Shown in pieces: positions 1 through 11,099 of a stretch of DNA of 64,000 nt (its first letter is position 1; each line of letters opens with the position of its first letter). The DNA comes from Oreohelix idahoensis (lineage: Eukaryota; Mollusca; Gastropoda; Stylommatophora; Oreohelicidae), in contig JAMPIV010003422.1 in assembly GCA_024509875.1 (NCBI GenBank), positions 202,501-266,500 of the forward strand, written 5' to 3'. The notes beneath the pieces were generated by a model. That model did not search any database. It had not been told where the DNA came from and worked only from the letters and a program-made list of their open reading frames with translations. A program made the position numbers and the translations under genes.

Positions 1-590
<590 letters not shown>

Positions 591-1300
591 CTTTGTTAAA
601 ATAATCTTTTAATAATTACATGATGACTGTCACCACTCAGAAACAAACTATTTGCACTTAACTCACAATGTAACAACAAATTATGTTTTCCTAGAAGACA
701 ACAAAACCCGAAAAAATAAAACTTATTTGTATTTGTTTTGTTTTCTTGTTTATTTGCCATTGCTTATTTTAAATAATAGTTTGTTTTTTGAATGTGTTCT
801 GTTTGTTCTTTTCCTATATTCCTATATCTACTCTTTCTAACTCTGTCTGCCCCCTCACTTTTTGTTGTTGTTGTAAGAACCTTCATCTCCTCTTTCTAGA
901 TTTTATCCTTTTGATTTCTATTTATTAATGTCGGTCTCTTTTTATGTCGTACTTTCGACCACTTTTCCATCTTGCATCTGGTTGTCTGACAATCACTTCA
1001 TCCCTAGCCAGTAAACATCAATCCATACTTGTATTCCATTACAAGCTTTTACGCTCTTGTTTCCGCGGTTGCACACATACACAAAAAAACACATCTATTT
1101 AACACCAGCATTACGTTTTCAAACAGCATGATGGTCTTGATTTTACAGATGACCTGATTCTTTTGTCACACAACCCGCAATCAGATGCAAAACAAAACAA
1201 AAACAATTTAAATATTTGATGAGGACAAAAAGCAGGACGGGCTTTCATTGCATTGGGAAATGTATAGAGATCAAGAAAAATCAAGTCCAACATAAAAAAA
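591..1300. other. AT-rich intergenic DNA, nothing recognised
   Basis: AT-rich sequence with many T runs. Open frames are short and show no recognisable motif. No repeat shared with the rest of the window was seen. Confidence 0.6.
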
Positions 1301-1790
1301 AATCAGAATCTTCAACTCAAACGTCAAGTCACTCTTATTGAATGGCTTTGAAACATGGAGAGAAAAAAGAACAACACCAACCAAAAGGCTCCATGCATTT
1401 ATAGACGGCTGGACTGCCCATGTTAAATTTCCGGTGTTATGTCTTGCGGTTCGCACTAATGACCCGTCATCGAAGCATCATATTTTGGTGATGCCTAGAT
1501 GGCAGGGAGAGGATAGTGTAATTCGCTTGCATAGCTAGGCGGGTTTGTCGCACCGAAGGTCCTGGGTTCGAGTCCTGGGTAAGCCACTCACGTCTGTTGT
1601 TTTTCTGTTGTCTAGTGTTCTACTTCTTTATTTCTTACGAGTGCCTGATAACATACCTTTATGTTTGTCTAATATTTATTTATAAACGGGTGCTTGTGTA
1701 GAATAGAAGGATTGAAATGATATGGCAAGGTCACCAATGTGGAATTGATGACAAGAACATCTCTTCAGCAACATGGACATAGTTGGAGGA
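1301..1790 (+). pseudogene. RTE-type LINE reverse transcriptase fragment (family R4), interrupted
   Basis: 1301-1412 translates to a piece resembling the late part of an RTE-type reverse transcriptase (IRIFNSNVKSLLLNGFETW). The similarity resumes at about 1697-1790. Both halves match the copy at 50765-51240 at DNA level, for example around 'ggctttgaaacatgg' and 'ccaatgtggaattgatgacaag'. The intervening 284 bases are absent from that copy and contain a tRNA-like promoter, so a SINE probably split the fragment. It is decayed and non-functional, and the outer ends are uncertain. Confidence 0.65.
1413..1696 (+). mobile_element. probable tRNA-derived SINE inserted in R4 fragment
   Basis: The middle holds an RNA polymerase III type B box (GGTTCGAGTCC at about 1564-1574) with an A-box-like stretch (TAGCTAGGCGGG) upstream. 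The segment interrupts a reverse transcriptase match that continues on both sides. No clear target-site duplication or A-rich tail was found, so the exact ends and the family are uncertain. Confidence 0.5.
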
Positions 1791-1880
1791 ACAGATAGTC
1801 AAAGATAAATTAGAATACGATAGCAAAAGGGGCTTTCTTTACATTTGGAAACCGACAGAAATAGTCAAATACAAAATAAC

Positions 1881-2118
1881 AATCATCAACAATCTTCAAC
1901 AATCATCAACAATCTTCAACAATCATCAACAATCTTCGCCAATCATCAACAATCTTCAACAGTCTTCAACAATCATCAACAATCTTCAACAATCATCAAC
2001 AATCTTCAACAATCATCAACAATCTTCAACAATCATCAACAATCTTCAACAATCTTCAACAATCATCAACAATCACCAACAATCATTAACAATCTTCAAC
2101 AATCATCAACAATCTTCG
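1881..2118. repeat. 10-bp minisatellite, AATCWTCAAC
   Basis: About 24 units of AATCATCAAC alternating with AATCTTCAAC, so the higher-order period is 20 bp. Because 10 is not a multiple of 3, all frames read the same Asn/Gln/Ser/Ile-rich peptide, which explains the long but meaningless open frames here. Confidence 0.95.
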
Positions 2119-2389
2119 AGGCAAACTTTCATTATTAAACAAAAAGGGACTTGTGGCCCAAGCTTGGAACTGGAAATTTCATCATAGAGGAACCCTCATA
2201 ATACACAGAGTACCATAAACGAAACACGGTAAGACACTTTCTACTGGACTACAGGAAACATGAACACCACAGGCAACACAATAAAGACCTACTGCAATAA
2301 CTTAAGTAGAAATGAACGTATGCATTAAAACCCAGCCAGAAATACAAAGGTTAATCAAACATTCTATTGCAAAGCCACTCGAAAAGCAG

Positions 2390-2937
2390 CAGCTGGGAGA
2401 CTTTTTCAGGCCATAAATCGAGGATTCCTCAGCAAGAGAGAGGTTGGTAAGAAAACGAAGATGGCTATATACCGCCCCACCTATGTCCCAGTCTTGACAT
2501 ATGGATGCGAATCATGGGCAATGACTACAACCCACAAAAGCCAGATCCAAATCTCAGAAATGAGGTATCTGAGGAAGTTGGTTGAAGTAACAAGAAGAGA
2601 CATGGTCCGGAACCAGACGATACGTCAAGGCCTAAAATGCCAAACCCCTGCAGACCCAAGTAGAACAGTCCCAACTAAGATGGTTTGGCCATGTCTGCAG
2701 AATGGGAGAAGCTCGGCTACCACGACAAGCAAAGGAAACAAAGAGCCAGGGATCCAGACCCCAGGATGACCCAGAGTCCGCTGGGAGGACAACATTAGAC
2801 AATCTTTGAAGGACCGAGGACTAGAATGGAACCAGGCCAGGAGGAAGACAGCTGATAGGATAGTCTGGCGCTCTCTCTTCCAAACCTCTACACCTGACGG
2901 TAGAAGGGGAACGACTAAGTAAGTAAGTAAGTAAATT
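2390..2937 (+). pseudogene. RTE-type LINE 3' end (family R1), 5'-truncated
   Basis: The translation contains the reverse transcriptase C-terminal signature 'VLTYGCESWAM', then 'EMRYLRKLVEV' and 'RDMVRNQTIRQGL'. After a frame change come a glycine-histidine type segment (RWFGHVCRM) and a basic terminal segment ending near 2922 (DGRRGTTK). The end is followed by about four AAGT repeats, the kind of short 3' tail expected for RTE retrotransposons. The reading frame is broken at about 2670-2780 and the 5' part of the element is missing. A second copy of the same family lies on the minus strand at 51752-52300. Confidence 0.8.
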
Positions 2938-3359
2938 GCAAAAGCAAACATTTGAAAAATAACGATGCTCAGAAATCTTTGCAGACCCACTCGCTTTGTC
3001 TTAACCTGAAGTTCTACTGTAGTTGACCCCATGTGGTGAAACATGTTCAGAACCCAACATTGCACACTTAAGCTTGGGGGAGTTACTTGCTTGAGACTGG
3101 AGCTCTCGATGTCAACTCAACAAGTTTCGGAATGGCAGAAAAGCCACAAGAAAAGCCTAGATCTACAGTGTAGATAATACCAAGAAGTCTTCAACTTGGT
3201 ATTGGCTGCAAAAGAGCGAGAAGATCAGCAGCCCTAGTTAAACAACAACAATAACAACATCTGTAGCTGACACACCCCAGAAAAACACAGATTGACATAA
3301 ATAAACCTCGTACCAATATTAAATGCTTGGCAGTTAAGACACAGCGAGCTTCTGAACAA
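2938..3359. other. No gene recognised
   Basis: Unique-looking sequence between two LINE fragments. Short frames only, with no motifs recognised. Confidence 0.5.
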
Positions 3360-3575
3360 CACTCTTCTTCGTCTTCAAGTACCATGCCTGGTGGCAGAAG
3401 TGATCATGTCTCTCCACAACTTCATGTCTCCAGTACAGTTTATCAGTTCTGCTGTTGACTTCTTTCCATGCCATGATGTCAAACTGTCCAGTATTTGCTC
3501 TCTTTGTCTTCAAATATCTATTTTTCCTTCACTGTTACCTGGTGTTATGATATATTCTGCTTTCCTCTTCACATA
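3360..3575 (-). pseudogene. RTE-type LINE 3' end (family R2), short fragment
   Basis: On the minus strand this encodes the extreme C-terminus of a LINE reverse transcriptase (ILDSLTSWHGKKS-like, LINCTGD, LWRDMI), then a stop and a GAA/GAC-rich tail. The same end is seen in the longer copies at 44865-45410 (plus) and 56572-57370 (minus). It is heavily 5'-truncated and broken. Confidence 0.75.
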
Positions 3576-4009
3576 AGAAGGAACCTTTCCTCCTACGAGG
3601 TGCGCCAACCGGGTGGTGAATGGTTGATTCGGTCGCTAGATATAGAGGTTAGCTGTGAATACTGAATAATCAGCAGTGAACCAAAACAGGTTGTTGTCAC
3701 GGAGGGCGAGATGGGATAGTTGTGAGGGACAGCTGTCTGTATCAAATCACCTCTGAAGCTTTATGATGTGATAACCAGCGAGATGGAGGCGCTTTAACCT
3801 CTTTTCTCCCTACTGTCTTGTGGGTTTTACTTTTTAGTCAAATGCTAGCGGAGACAACCGCACACAAACCGACAGAAAGCAACTGGAAACTACCGTCGTA
3901 TTATCCCTTGTATAATCATGAATCAAAACAACTTCCTGAACAACACAACAATCTGAACAACACAACAATCTGAACAATAACTAAAATGTAAAAACATCAA
4001 CGAGAAGAA
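3576..4009. other. No gene recognised
   Basis: Mixed-composition DNA, including an imperfect duplication of 'acaacacaacaatctgaacaa' type sequence near 3930-3975. No coding region is supported. Confidence 0.5.
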
Positions 4010-4366
4010 TAACAGCTGCCATCTTTCGTACGGTGCCCCAGCTCTTGTTCACTCTTTCCATCTCGGCCTTCATAGTTCTCCGCTAAGTGGTCTTCGGTCG
4101 GCCTCTCTTTCGCTTTCCTTCGGGGGTCCATAGCATAACTGTTCTTGTGATGGCATCGGGGTCTCTTCTGAGGACGTGGCCAACACATCTCCAGCGTCTG
4201 CCAGCTATGATGATGTGCATGTCCTCTTGTTTACTCCGAGTAAGTAGTTCGTATTTAGTGATAGTATTCGCCCAAAAGTTTCGGAGATTTTTTCTTAGTC
4301 AGATTGTGTGGAAGGAGGACAATTTCGATATTTCCTCTCTGTTACTCTCCAGCATTCCGCAGATAA
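4010..4366 (-). pseudogene. RTE-type LINE fragment (family R3)
   Basis: The minus strand matches the C-terminal reverse transcriptase region of the longer copy at 19517-22124, with GHVLRR-like, KRKRGRPK-like and WRRTVEAEMQ-like segments split over frames. The 3' end is lost just before the GAA tail seen in the other copies. It is non-functional. Confidence 0.75.
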
Positions 4367-5182
4367 TAATAAGCTCTTGATATAACCAACAAGGTGTATT
4401 TTTAAAAGAAGCGTGCCACAAAGGAAAGTACCAAACACGTTAAAAAAGGAAATAGTGGACACTTCTTTCTTGGTGCGCCAGGTCGGACTGGAACAAAAAT
4501 GTGTCTTTTTAATTTTGATTCTTGCTAAAACTAGAAAGCACAATGAAGTTGCTCTTTCAGTTGCACCATCCGGTATAACAATATTTCGTGTAACGTGCAT
4601 TGTGCCATAACAGGGCCCAAGGATAGTCACTTAAAGTACAGGCATTAACTTAGAAAATTCGTGCTTTTCACATGGGCAAGCTACATGTAGCTTGCTCCAG
4701 AGTGGGCACAACAAGACATTTATTCATTGTCGCTCCCAAGTCCTCATGCAGTCGTGTCTGTAACAATATGTTTCACATGATGAGGATGCTAGCTAGCATC
4801 ATGCACAAACCACATATTAGTTGCCTTGTACGACATGCCTGAGGGAGCTAAAGTCTTTATTTCATCAGAGCAGCCCCCCTCCCCTCTCCCCCTCCCCCAC
4901 CCCGTCTCCCATCCCGAACCACAGGAAGCATCCAAGAAATATGGCTATAAAATAATACAGAGAATAGACCCGTGCCTACATTTAAAAAAAAATAAATGTA
5001 TCTCAATGGATTTCTCGTGTTTTCCGGTGCTTCCAGAAACCAGAGATAATTGTATAAGAAAAAAAAAAAAACCTGGACGCGTTTCATTTTTATTTTTTAA
5101 TATCACACAAAACGTGACAAAATTATTTGTCATTACTTTTATTATTTCTAGTAGCATCGTGAAATTTAAAAGAAATAAATAG
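4367..5182. other. Intergenic DNA with two perfect palindromes
   Basis: No coding region is supported. A 20-bp perfect palindrome lies at 4676-4695 and a 16-bp one (GATGCTAGCTAGCATC) at 4785-4800. The stretch around 4805-4845 ('gccttgtacgacatgcctga') recurs in reverse orientation at about 23655-23690, so part of this is a dispersed repeat. Confidence 0.55.
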
Positions 5183-5336
5183 TTTTCTTTTATTCAGACT
5201 GTTCTTTTCCAGTGGCGTTTTTTAAAGGGCTGTGAAGTATAAATTTCAAAAAAAGATGGTTTTGCTTTATTTAGACTCTTCTTTTCCAGTGGCGTTTTTT
5301 AAGGCGATGTGAAATTGAAATTTAAAAAAAAAAATG
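5183..5336. repeat. Tandem duplication, unit about 72 bp
   Basis: Two adjacent copies of a block that runs from 'ttattcagactgttcttttcc' style sequence through 'agtggcgtttttta' to an A-rich end. A partial third copy may precede them. Confidence 0.75.
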
Positions 5337-5439
5337 GGTTGGAGGGGTGAATTGTATGACGCGCTTTTAAATATAAGTTCGTTATATTTGTTATGTCCCA
5401 ATACAGTTTATAATACCGACGGCAGCAATCTTGATAGCC

Positions 5440-6262
5440 TTAATACCGACATGCGAGAATCCCAACAATCTCTAAACCACACAAACCATAATCACTACAG
5501 CCAAAATCCCGACAATCTCTAACTCCGGCATGCAAAAACATGACAGTCCCTAATCTCTATAGCCAACATCCCAAAAGTTTATGATCCAGGCAACTAAAAA
5601 ATCAGGATATTGCAAAATCCCGACAATCCCTAATTCCGACAGCCAAAATCTCAACAAAATCCGGACAAAGCAAAATCCCGACAAACCAAAATCCCGAAAA
5701 CATTTCTAATCCCGACAAGCCAAACTATCGGACAAACTAAAATCCCGACAAGCCAAACTATCGGACACACAAACTTCCCGACAAGCCAAACTATCGGACA
5801 CACTAACTTCCCGACAAGCCAAAATCATGACAGTCTAGTTCCGACTCGCAAAAATCCCAACAAGCCAAAATCATGACAGTTCCGACACGCAAAAATCCCG
5901 ATAAGCCAAAATCCCGACGATCTTTAATTCCAACAAATCAAAATTCCGACAAACCAGAAAACCGACAATCCAAAATGCCTACAAGCTATAATACCAACAG
6001 CGACTATTCCCAACTATTAACAACACATGAAACAAAATTATGACATAGAGATGTAAAATTTAATTAGTAAATTTATATTTACACTTATTGATGCTAACTT
6101 GAAAACGTACGTTACAAACATTGCGTGCGTTTACGAAATTACAGAAGTTGCATGCACACATAAGATATCATTAATTTACTTTAATTAACCCTAAACCTAA
6201 TTTATCGGGTGTGTGGCTTGTCGGGATTATGCTTTTTCGGGATTTTGGTTGTCAGTTGTGTA
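5440..6262. repeat. Degenerate CCCGACAAGCCAAA array with inverted copies: fold-back repeat
   Basis: 5440-6010 is an irregular array built from short modules such as 'aaatcccgacaa' and 'gccaaactatcgga'. At 6195-6262 the same motif appears in reverse complement ('gcttgtcgggattatg', 'tcgggattttggttgtc'). The two zones could pair across about 190 bases of AT-rich DNA. This resembles a fold-back element, or a rearranged minisatellite. Confidence 0.75.
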
Positions 6263-6554
6263 ATTTATTTTGGTCACATAAAAAGATATAACACCACTGC
6301 TAAAAACCCATAATGGAGAGAATAGTTGAAAAAAAAACGTGCAAGAGAAAGACAGTGCTATACGTAGGAAGATATCATCACGAGATGGACAGGAAAGAGT
6401 CTGTCAGAGTGTACCAACAAGGCAAGAGACAGAAGACTTCGGAGATACATTGCTGCGAAACTTCGTTGTGGAGATGACGCCTGATCTGACAAGAGCAGTG
6501 TCTTTAGAGATATCTAGATTCCGGGACTTTTCTAGTCTCCACATCTTAGTCGCA

Positions 6555-7085
6555 GGTTGAGGCGCAGTGTTTATAACGATAATTACTGTGCAGTTAGTAC
6601 TAGTGTTTATAACTTGTTTTTGCTGTAAAATTGAGGCAAAGTGTTATAACTTTATTCGCTGTAAAGTTGAGGCAAAATGTGTTTTTAACTTTATTTGCCA
6701 TAAAGTTGATTCATAGTGTTTATAACTTTATTTGCTGTAAAGTTGATTCATAGTGTTTATAACTATTTGCTGTAAAGTTGATTCATAGTGTTTATAACTT
6801 TATTTGCTGTAAAGTTGATACATAGTGTTTGTAACTTTATTTGCTGTAAAGTTGAGACGTGGTGTTTATAACTGTTTGTTGTAAAGTTGAGGCATAGTGT
6901 TTATAACTTTATCTGCCGTAAAGTTAAGGCATATTGTTTATAATATTCACTGCTGTAAAGTTGAGTCATAATTTTTAATAACCTCAGTTGCTATATAGTT
7001 GAGGCCTAACATATATAACGTCACTTAATGTATAGCTTAGGCATAATCTACGTAACTACCTTCAGTTACTGTATCAGCAAATGTA
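6555..7085. repeat. Minisatellite, unit about 45 bp
   Basis: About a dozen imperfect copies of a block with the core 'gtgtttataactttattt' then 'gctgtaaagttga'. The copies in the middle are the most alike and those at both edges the most decayed. Confidence 0.9.
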
Positions 7086-8197
7086 TAAAGAATTCGGTCA
7101 TTCGACTTTGAAAATAAAGAAATGTTAATGAAAGAATAAACAGTGAAATTTAAATGATAAAATTAACAAAGAAAAGCGATTTAGATACTGAAAAGATAGA
7201 ATGAATATGGAAAATGATCATGACTAAAGATTCTGTTAAAAAAAAAAAAAAATTACGAGCACAAAAAGCACATAACAAGAGGGAAAGATATTCAATCAGC
7301 ATTTTATTTTTTTTATTTTTAAGCTGGTCGTAAAATGGGAAAAGGGTGAGGGGTGGACGCTGCGAGCGGTGCCGACTTAAGGGATGTGCCGACATTTATT
7401 TAAAACAAAATAAAGTCATTAACATGTTGAAAGAACAAGAAAAACGCAACAGAACATTTAAAAGGAAAAAAAAACCCATTTTAAACAAAATTAAAAAACG
7501 AATTGTTTTCCTGTGTCTATATTATTCTGTTTGTCAAAAAAAAAAAAAAAACTGCGCACTGACTGCGCATATTGTCAATCTAAACGAATAAAGACAAAAT
7601 TAATAACAATAAGATTTTAAAACACAAGTGCATTATGTTTCTTTTTTTTTTTTTAAATACTTCAGCGAACATCACGTGCAGAAATTACAATGTGGACCAA
7701 CTCAATATCATGAAATTGAGTCTCGTTGAGAGTTCAGACAGTACTGCACTTGAGACCATCACAAGATCTTGGACCACCCTGACAAATTTCTAACGCCGGC
7801 TCGAGGAGAAAGGGGGGAGATCTTCAGTCTGTAATCAAACAGATCTGTCTTTGAAGACAATGACAACTTCTGAAATAAAAATAGTGGCAAACCGGGGGTT
7901 AACTGCTGCTCTTAGACGAAGATATTGGCATTTTCTACTAGGAATTGGACGTGACTACGGTCCGGTCAAAATCATGAGACAGCTTTATTACTTGGAAACC
8001 TCAATAGGAAAATTGCTGCTGAAATGTAACAGAGGTACGGACTTGGCAACATTGTAGACAGAGATGGAAGAACAAACGATAAAATCACAATAAGAACGTG
8101 AAAGGCAGACGAGCTGTAATTGCATATGGAAATATAAAGAAATTAAATCCAGCTGAAAAATAAGAAAATTTAGCTCAAATGTCAAAGCAATGTTTTA
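7086..8197. other. AT-rich intergenic DNA, nothing recognised
   Basis: Several homopolymer A/T runs and no protein-like reading frame. It ends at the CGGCT duplication that flanks the X1 solo LTR. Confidence 0.55.
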
Positions 8198-9339
8198 CGG
8201 CTTGTCGTAGATTTGTGATAGGGGAATTAAGACTTAGGTTGGTCCCTTCTGAATAGAAACAGAACAGGTGATAGCTCAGTGGGAGATAATATAAGAAATA
8301 GATTTGTCACTAGTGAGATGGTGGAAAATAATAGAGTCTGTCCCTGACACTCGAGAAGCTTCTCTCGGTCAGCCTATCCCTACAACAGATCTAGATTAGT
8401 CAGACAGTCTACTAGAATATATATAGTAATATATATACCACTCACATACACACACACATAAGTGACGACAGTTAGACGCACGGACGTGAAAACTATAACA
8501 ATGGAATATAGATATTTTGGGACGAGCTGACCGACACACTTGAATAAGTTTATGTAAATTTTATTTATCATAAGAATTTCACCACAACCATAAATTTGAA
8601 TATCAATCACATATAAATACACATACACATAAGTTAATGAATTACTAAAAGAATAGACCCATAGGTGTAATCCTTTCCCCCTCTGTTGAGCCCACGATCC
8701 CGTTAGCAGAAAAGTTATTGCCCACAAAGAGTCACAGATTTATACGCTATGGTCTAGGATTTCCCTCTACAGTTAAGAACAGAGTTGATATATTAATCTA
8801 TTCTAAGAGGAAAACATCATTAGCAACAAACTTGCATAAAGAAAACACAAAGTGGGTGCATAAATTATACTATAAGGGAATCACTCTGTCCTGCTTTCTC
8901 TCTGTTCATTCACCAGTGGCCACTGACATTCTTTCTTACCTACAAACTTGATGTCTTGCACCTTCAGGCGCAAACTTTAGGACACACACACACACCGTGA
9001 ATCCGTGTTCTTTTTGCTAAAGAGAACCCCAGCTCTGCAGATACAGGTTTCATCCAATGTTCCGGGGAGCGTTCACTTTACAACTATGTTTTAGGATTAC
9101 TGTTTATGTCACTTGAATCAGTTCAGGTAAGAAATTTTAAATGGGCTCACAATGTCAGAATCTCGAGGTTTCCAGTACTTAGGAAATGACAGGTTGGTAA
9201 CTTCTCTCAATATAAAATTATTGGTCACACCCAAATTGGTCAAACGTCGGAAATGTTACTGTTTGTAATTTTTCTTGCCATAGGGGCTGAAGGTACATGA
9301 GATTTAGGGAAGAAATATAATCTGGCTCGATAGGCCCCA

Positions 9340-10854
9340 TGTTGCGTGCATATTTTGACGCACATATTACAAAAATCGATATGGCTATTTAATATGGAAA
9401 AAATATAGACATTCATTCATTTGTGTATGAAAATGCTGTCTATGGGGAAAGCGAGATAATCCATGTTTGATTCACACTTTTGATTATAGGAGTAATCGTT
9501 CTTGATATTGATCCGGCGCACGGATATTGCTCTTATATTTGTACTTATTTTTAGGGCCAGAAAATAGATTAATTTGCTTATTATGTTTATGGCCTGAATT
9601 CATATGTATTACATATTATTAGTACAAGTAGAATTAGTCCTATATTGTATATTTTGGATGGGTAGGCGGGACTAGATTCTTATTATTCCGCTCTAGCGGA
9701 AGTATGAGTTGTCTTGACAAGTCGTGATGAGTTCCGATGTACCGTGATAATGGCGGGTACGCACTTTCCAAAGGGCTGGTAGATTCTTAAGGAAATATGA
9801 TTCATGAAGTGGTTTTCTTCTAAAGGAGATGGTATCTCTACTATAGTTTATGTTAGAGATTCTCCTAAGGTACGGTACAATGTATAATTCGGACTCCATG
9901 TATTGCCAGACCCTATTTTGATGATCTCATGTCGATTCGACCTAGATGGAACATTGTGCTTCGTATCGCTAGGGTCGTGTTTTGTATCGACGAAGATGAC
10001 AGACTTTCCTACAGCGGTTATGGCTACGTGAATTAACCTGATCACCGTAGAGCTGTATGGAAACATTTATGAAATCATTTATATACCCATTATAAATTAA
10101 CTCTGGCTTATATTCTCCTTCCTATGAATGAGTGAACGACAACTCAGGGAGGCAGCCATGTTAGATTTCGGTCATCATATGTTTTGATCACTGCCAAGAG
10201 AACAGATTATTTATCCTATTATCGGACAGTGACAGGGAGATCTCAATCTTGCTAGAAACCCCCTCTTTCGTGGTTTCATAATATATACTACCAACTATGG
10301 ACGTCAAGTAACTTTAGTTATTTACCGATCTGCCTTCACTGACGCGTTTAGTCAGATAGGGGGGATGCGGTCCTAATGTATCATGACATTGAACTTTTGA
10401 TGTACTGCCCATTATTTCTGAATGTGTCATGACTTCAGATCTGCTATGTATACCTACAAATTTATATGTCAACATACCATGATGTACTCGTATGTCCCAG
10501 TGTGTACGTCTGAATAAATTGAGTAAACAAAGATTCCAGCAGTCTACATTGGTGCCTTGTAGACACAAGTGTATGAGTGGTTATATTGGTCAGCACACGA
10601 ACAGTACACCATTCGCGGTAATCACACTCTACACTTCTACTTCATACATACACCATCCTGCGTCGGTTGGAGTGACCAAGTTTAGGGCCTGCTTCCCCTG
10701 GAGCCTTTGCCTTCCCTAACTCAGGACTAGGGTGAGTTACCCATTTACAGCTGGGTAGACTGGAGCATGCCTGATCTCAACAACACACCACTCTTCCTTA
10801 CAGAGCATACAGACTGACACTTTACAGAGTGGAAAGAAGAAAAGAAACTTTACA
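9340..10854. mobile_element. Solo LTR S1, inserted in X1, related to GM1 LTR
   Basis: Begins TGTTGCG and ends TTTACA, 1515 bp, flanked by the direct repeat CCCCA at 9335-9339 and 10855-10859. X2 is continuous across the equivalent point (near 26310), so the empty site is known. Several blocks resemble the LTR of GM1, such as 'gggccagaaaatagatt' and 'cagtgtgtacgtc', and the lengths match (about 1.52 kb), so it is probably a diverged member of the same lineage. No coding frame is supported. Confidence 0.85.
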
Positions 10855-11099
10855 CCCCATTACTGCCTTTAGTTTTAAAGTTCGTGAGATGGGTACTCTG
10901 TCTCCTTCTGGATGCACACACAATGCCAGACAGGTTTTAACTTGTAAACCCACGTATTTAAGTACAAAATGTTTCTTCCAGGTTACTCTCATATATACTG
11001 AAACCGCTGGTAGATTTTGGGCGTGACCCATATACTGTATAATAGAAAAAGAAACATACAGAAACTTAATCATAATATTATACACACATCCTATCCTAC

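Noticed and set aside
1540..1590. tRNA gene
   Set aside because: B box present but no cloverleaf; it lies in a segment that interrupts a LINE fragment.
1783..2187. Asn/Gln-rich proteins in two frames
   Set aside because: Product of the 10-bp minisatellite.
4826..5182. 118-codon plus-strand frame
   Set aside because: Low-complexity Pro-rich start then Lys/Phe/Ile-rich AT sequence with no domain or conserved feature.
5440..6010. Possible CRISPR array (regular CCCGACAAGCC motifs)
   Set aside because: Unit spacing is irregular, the spacers are themselves variants of the repeat, and the genome is eukaryotic.
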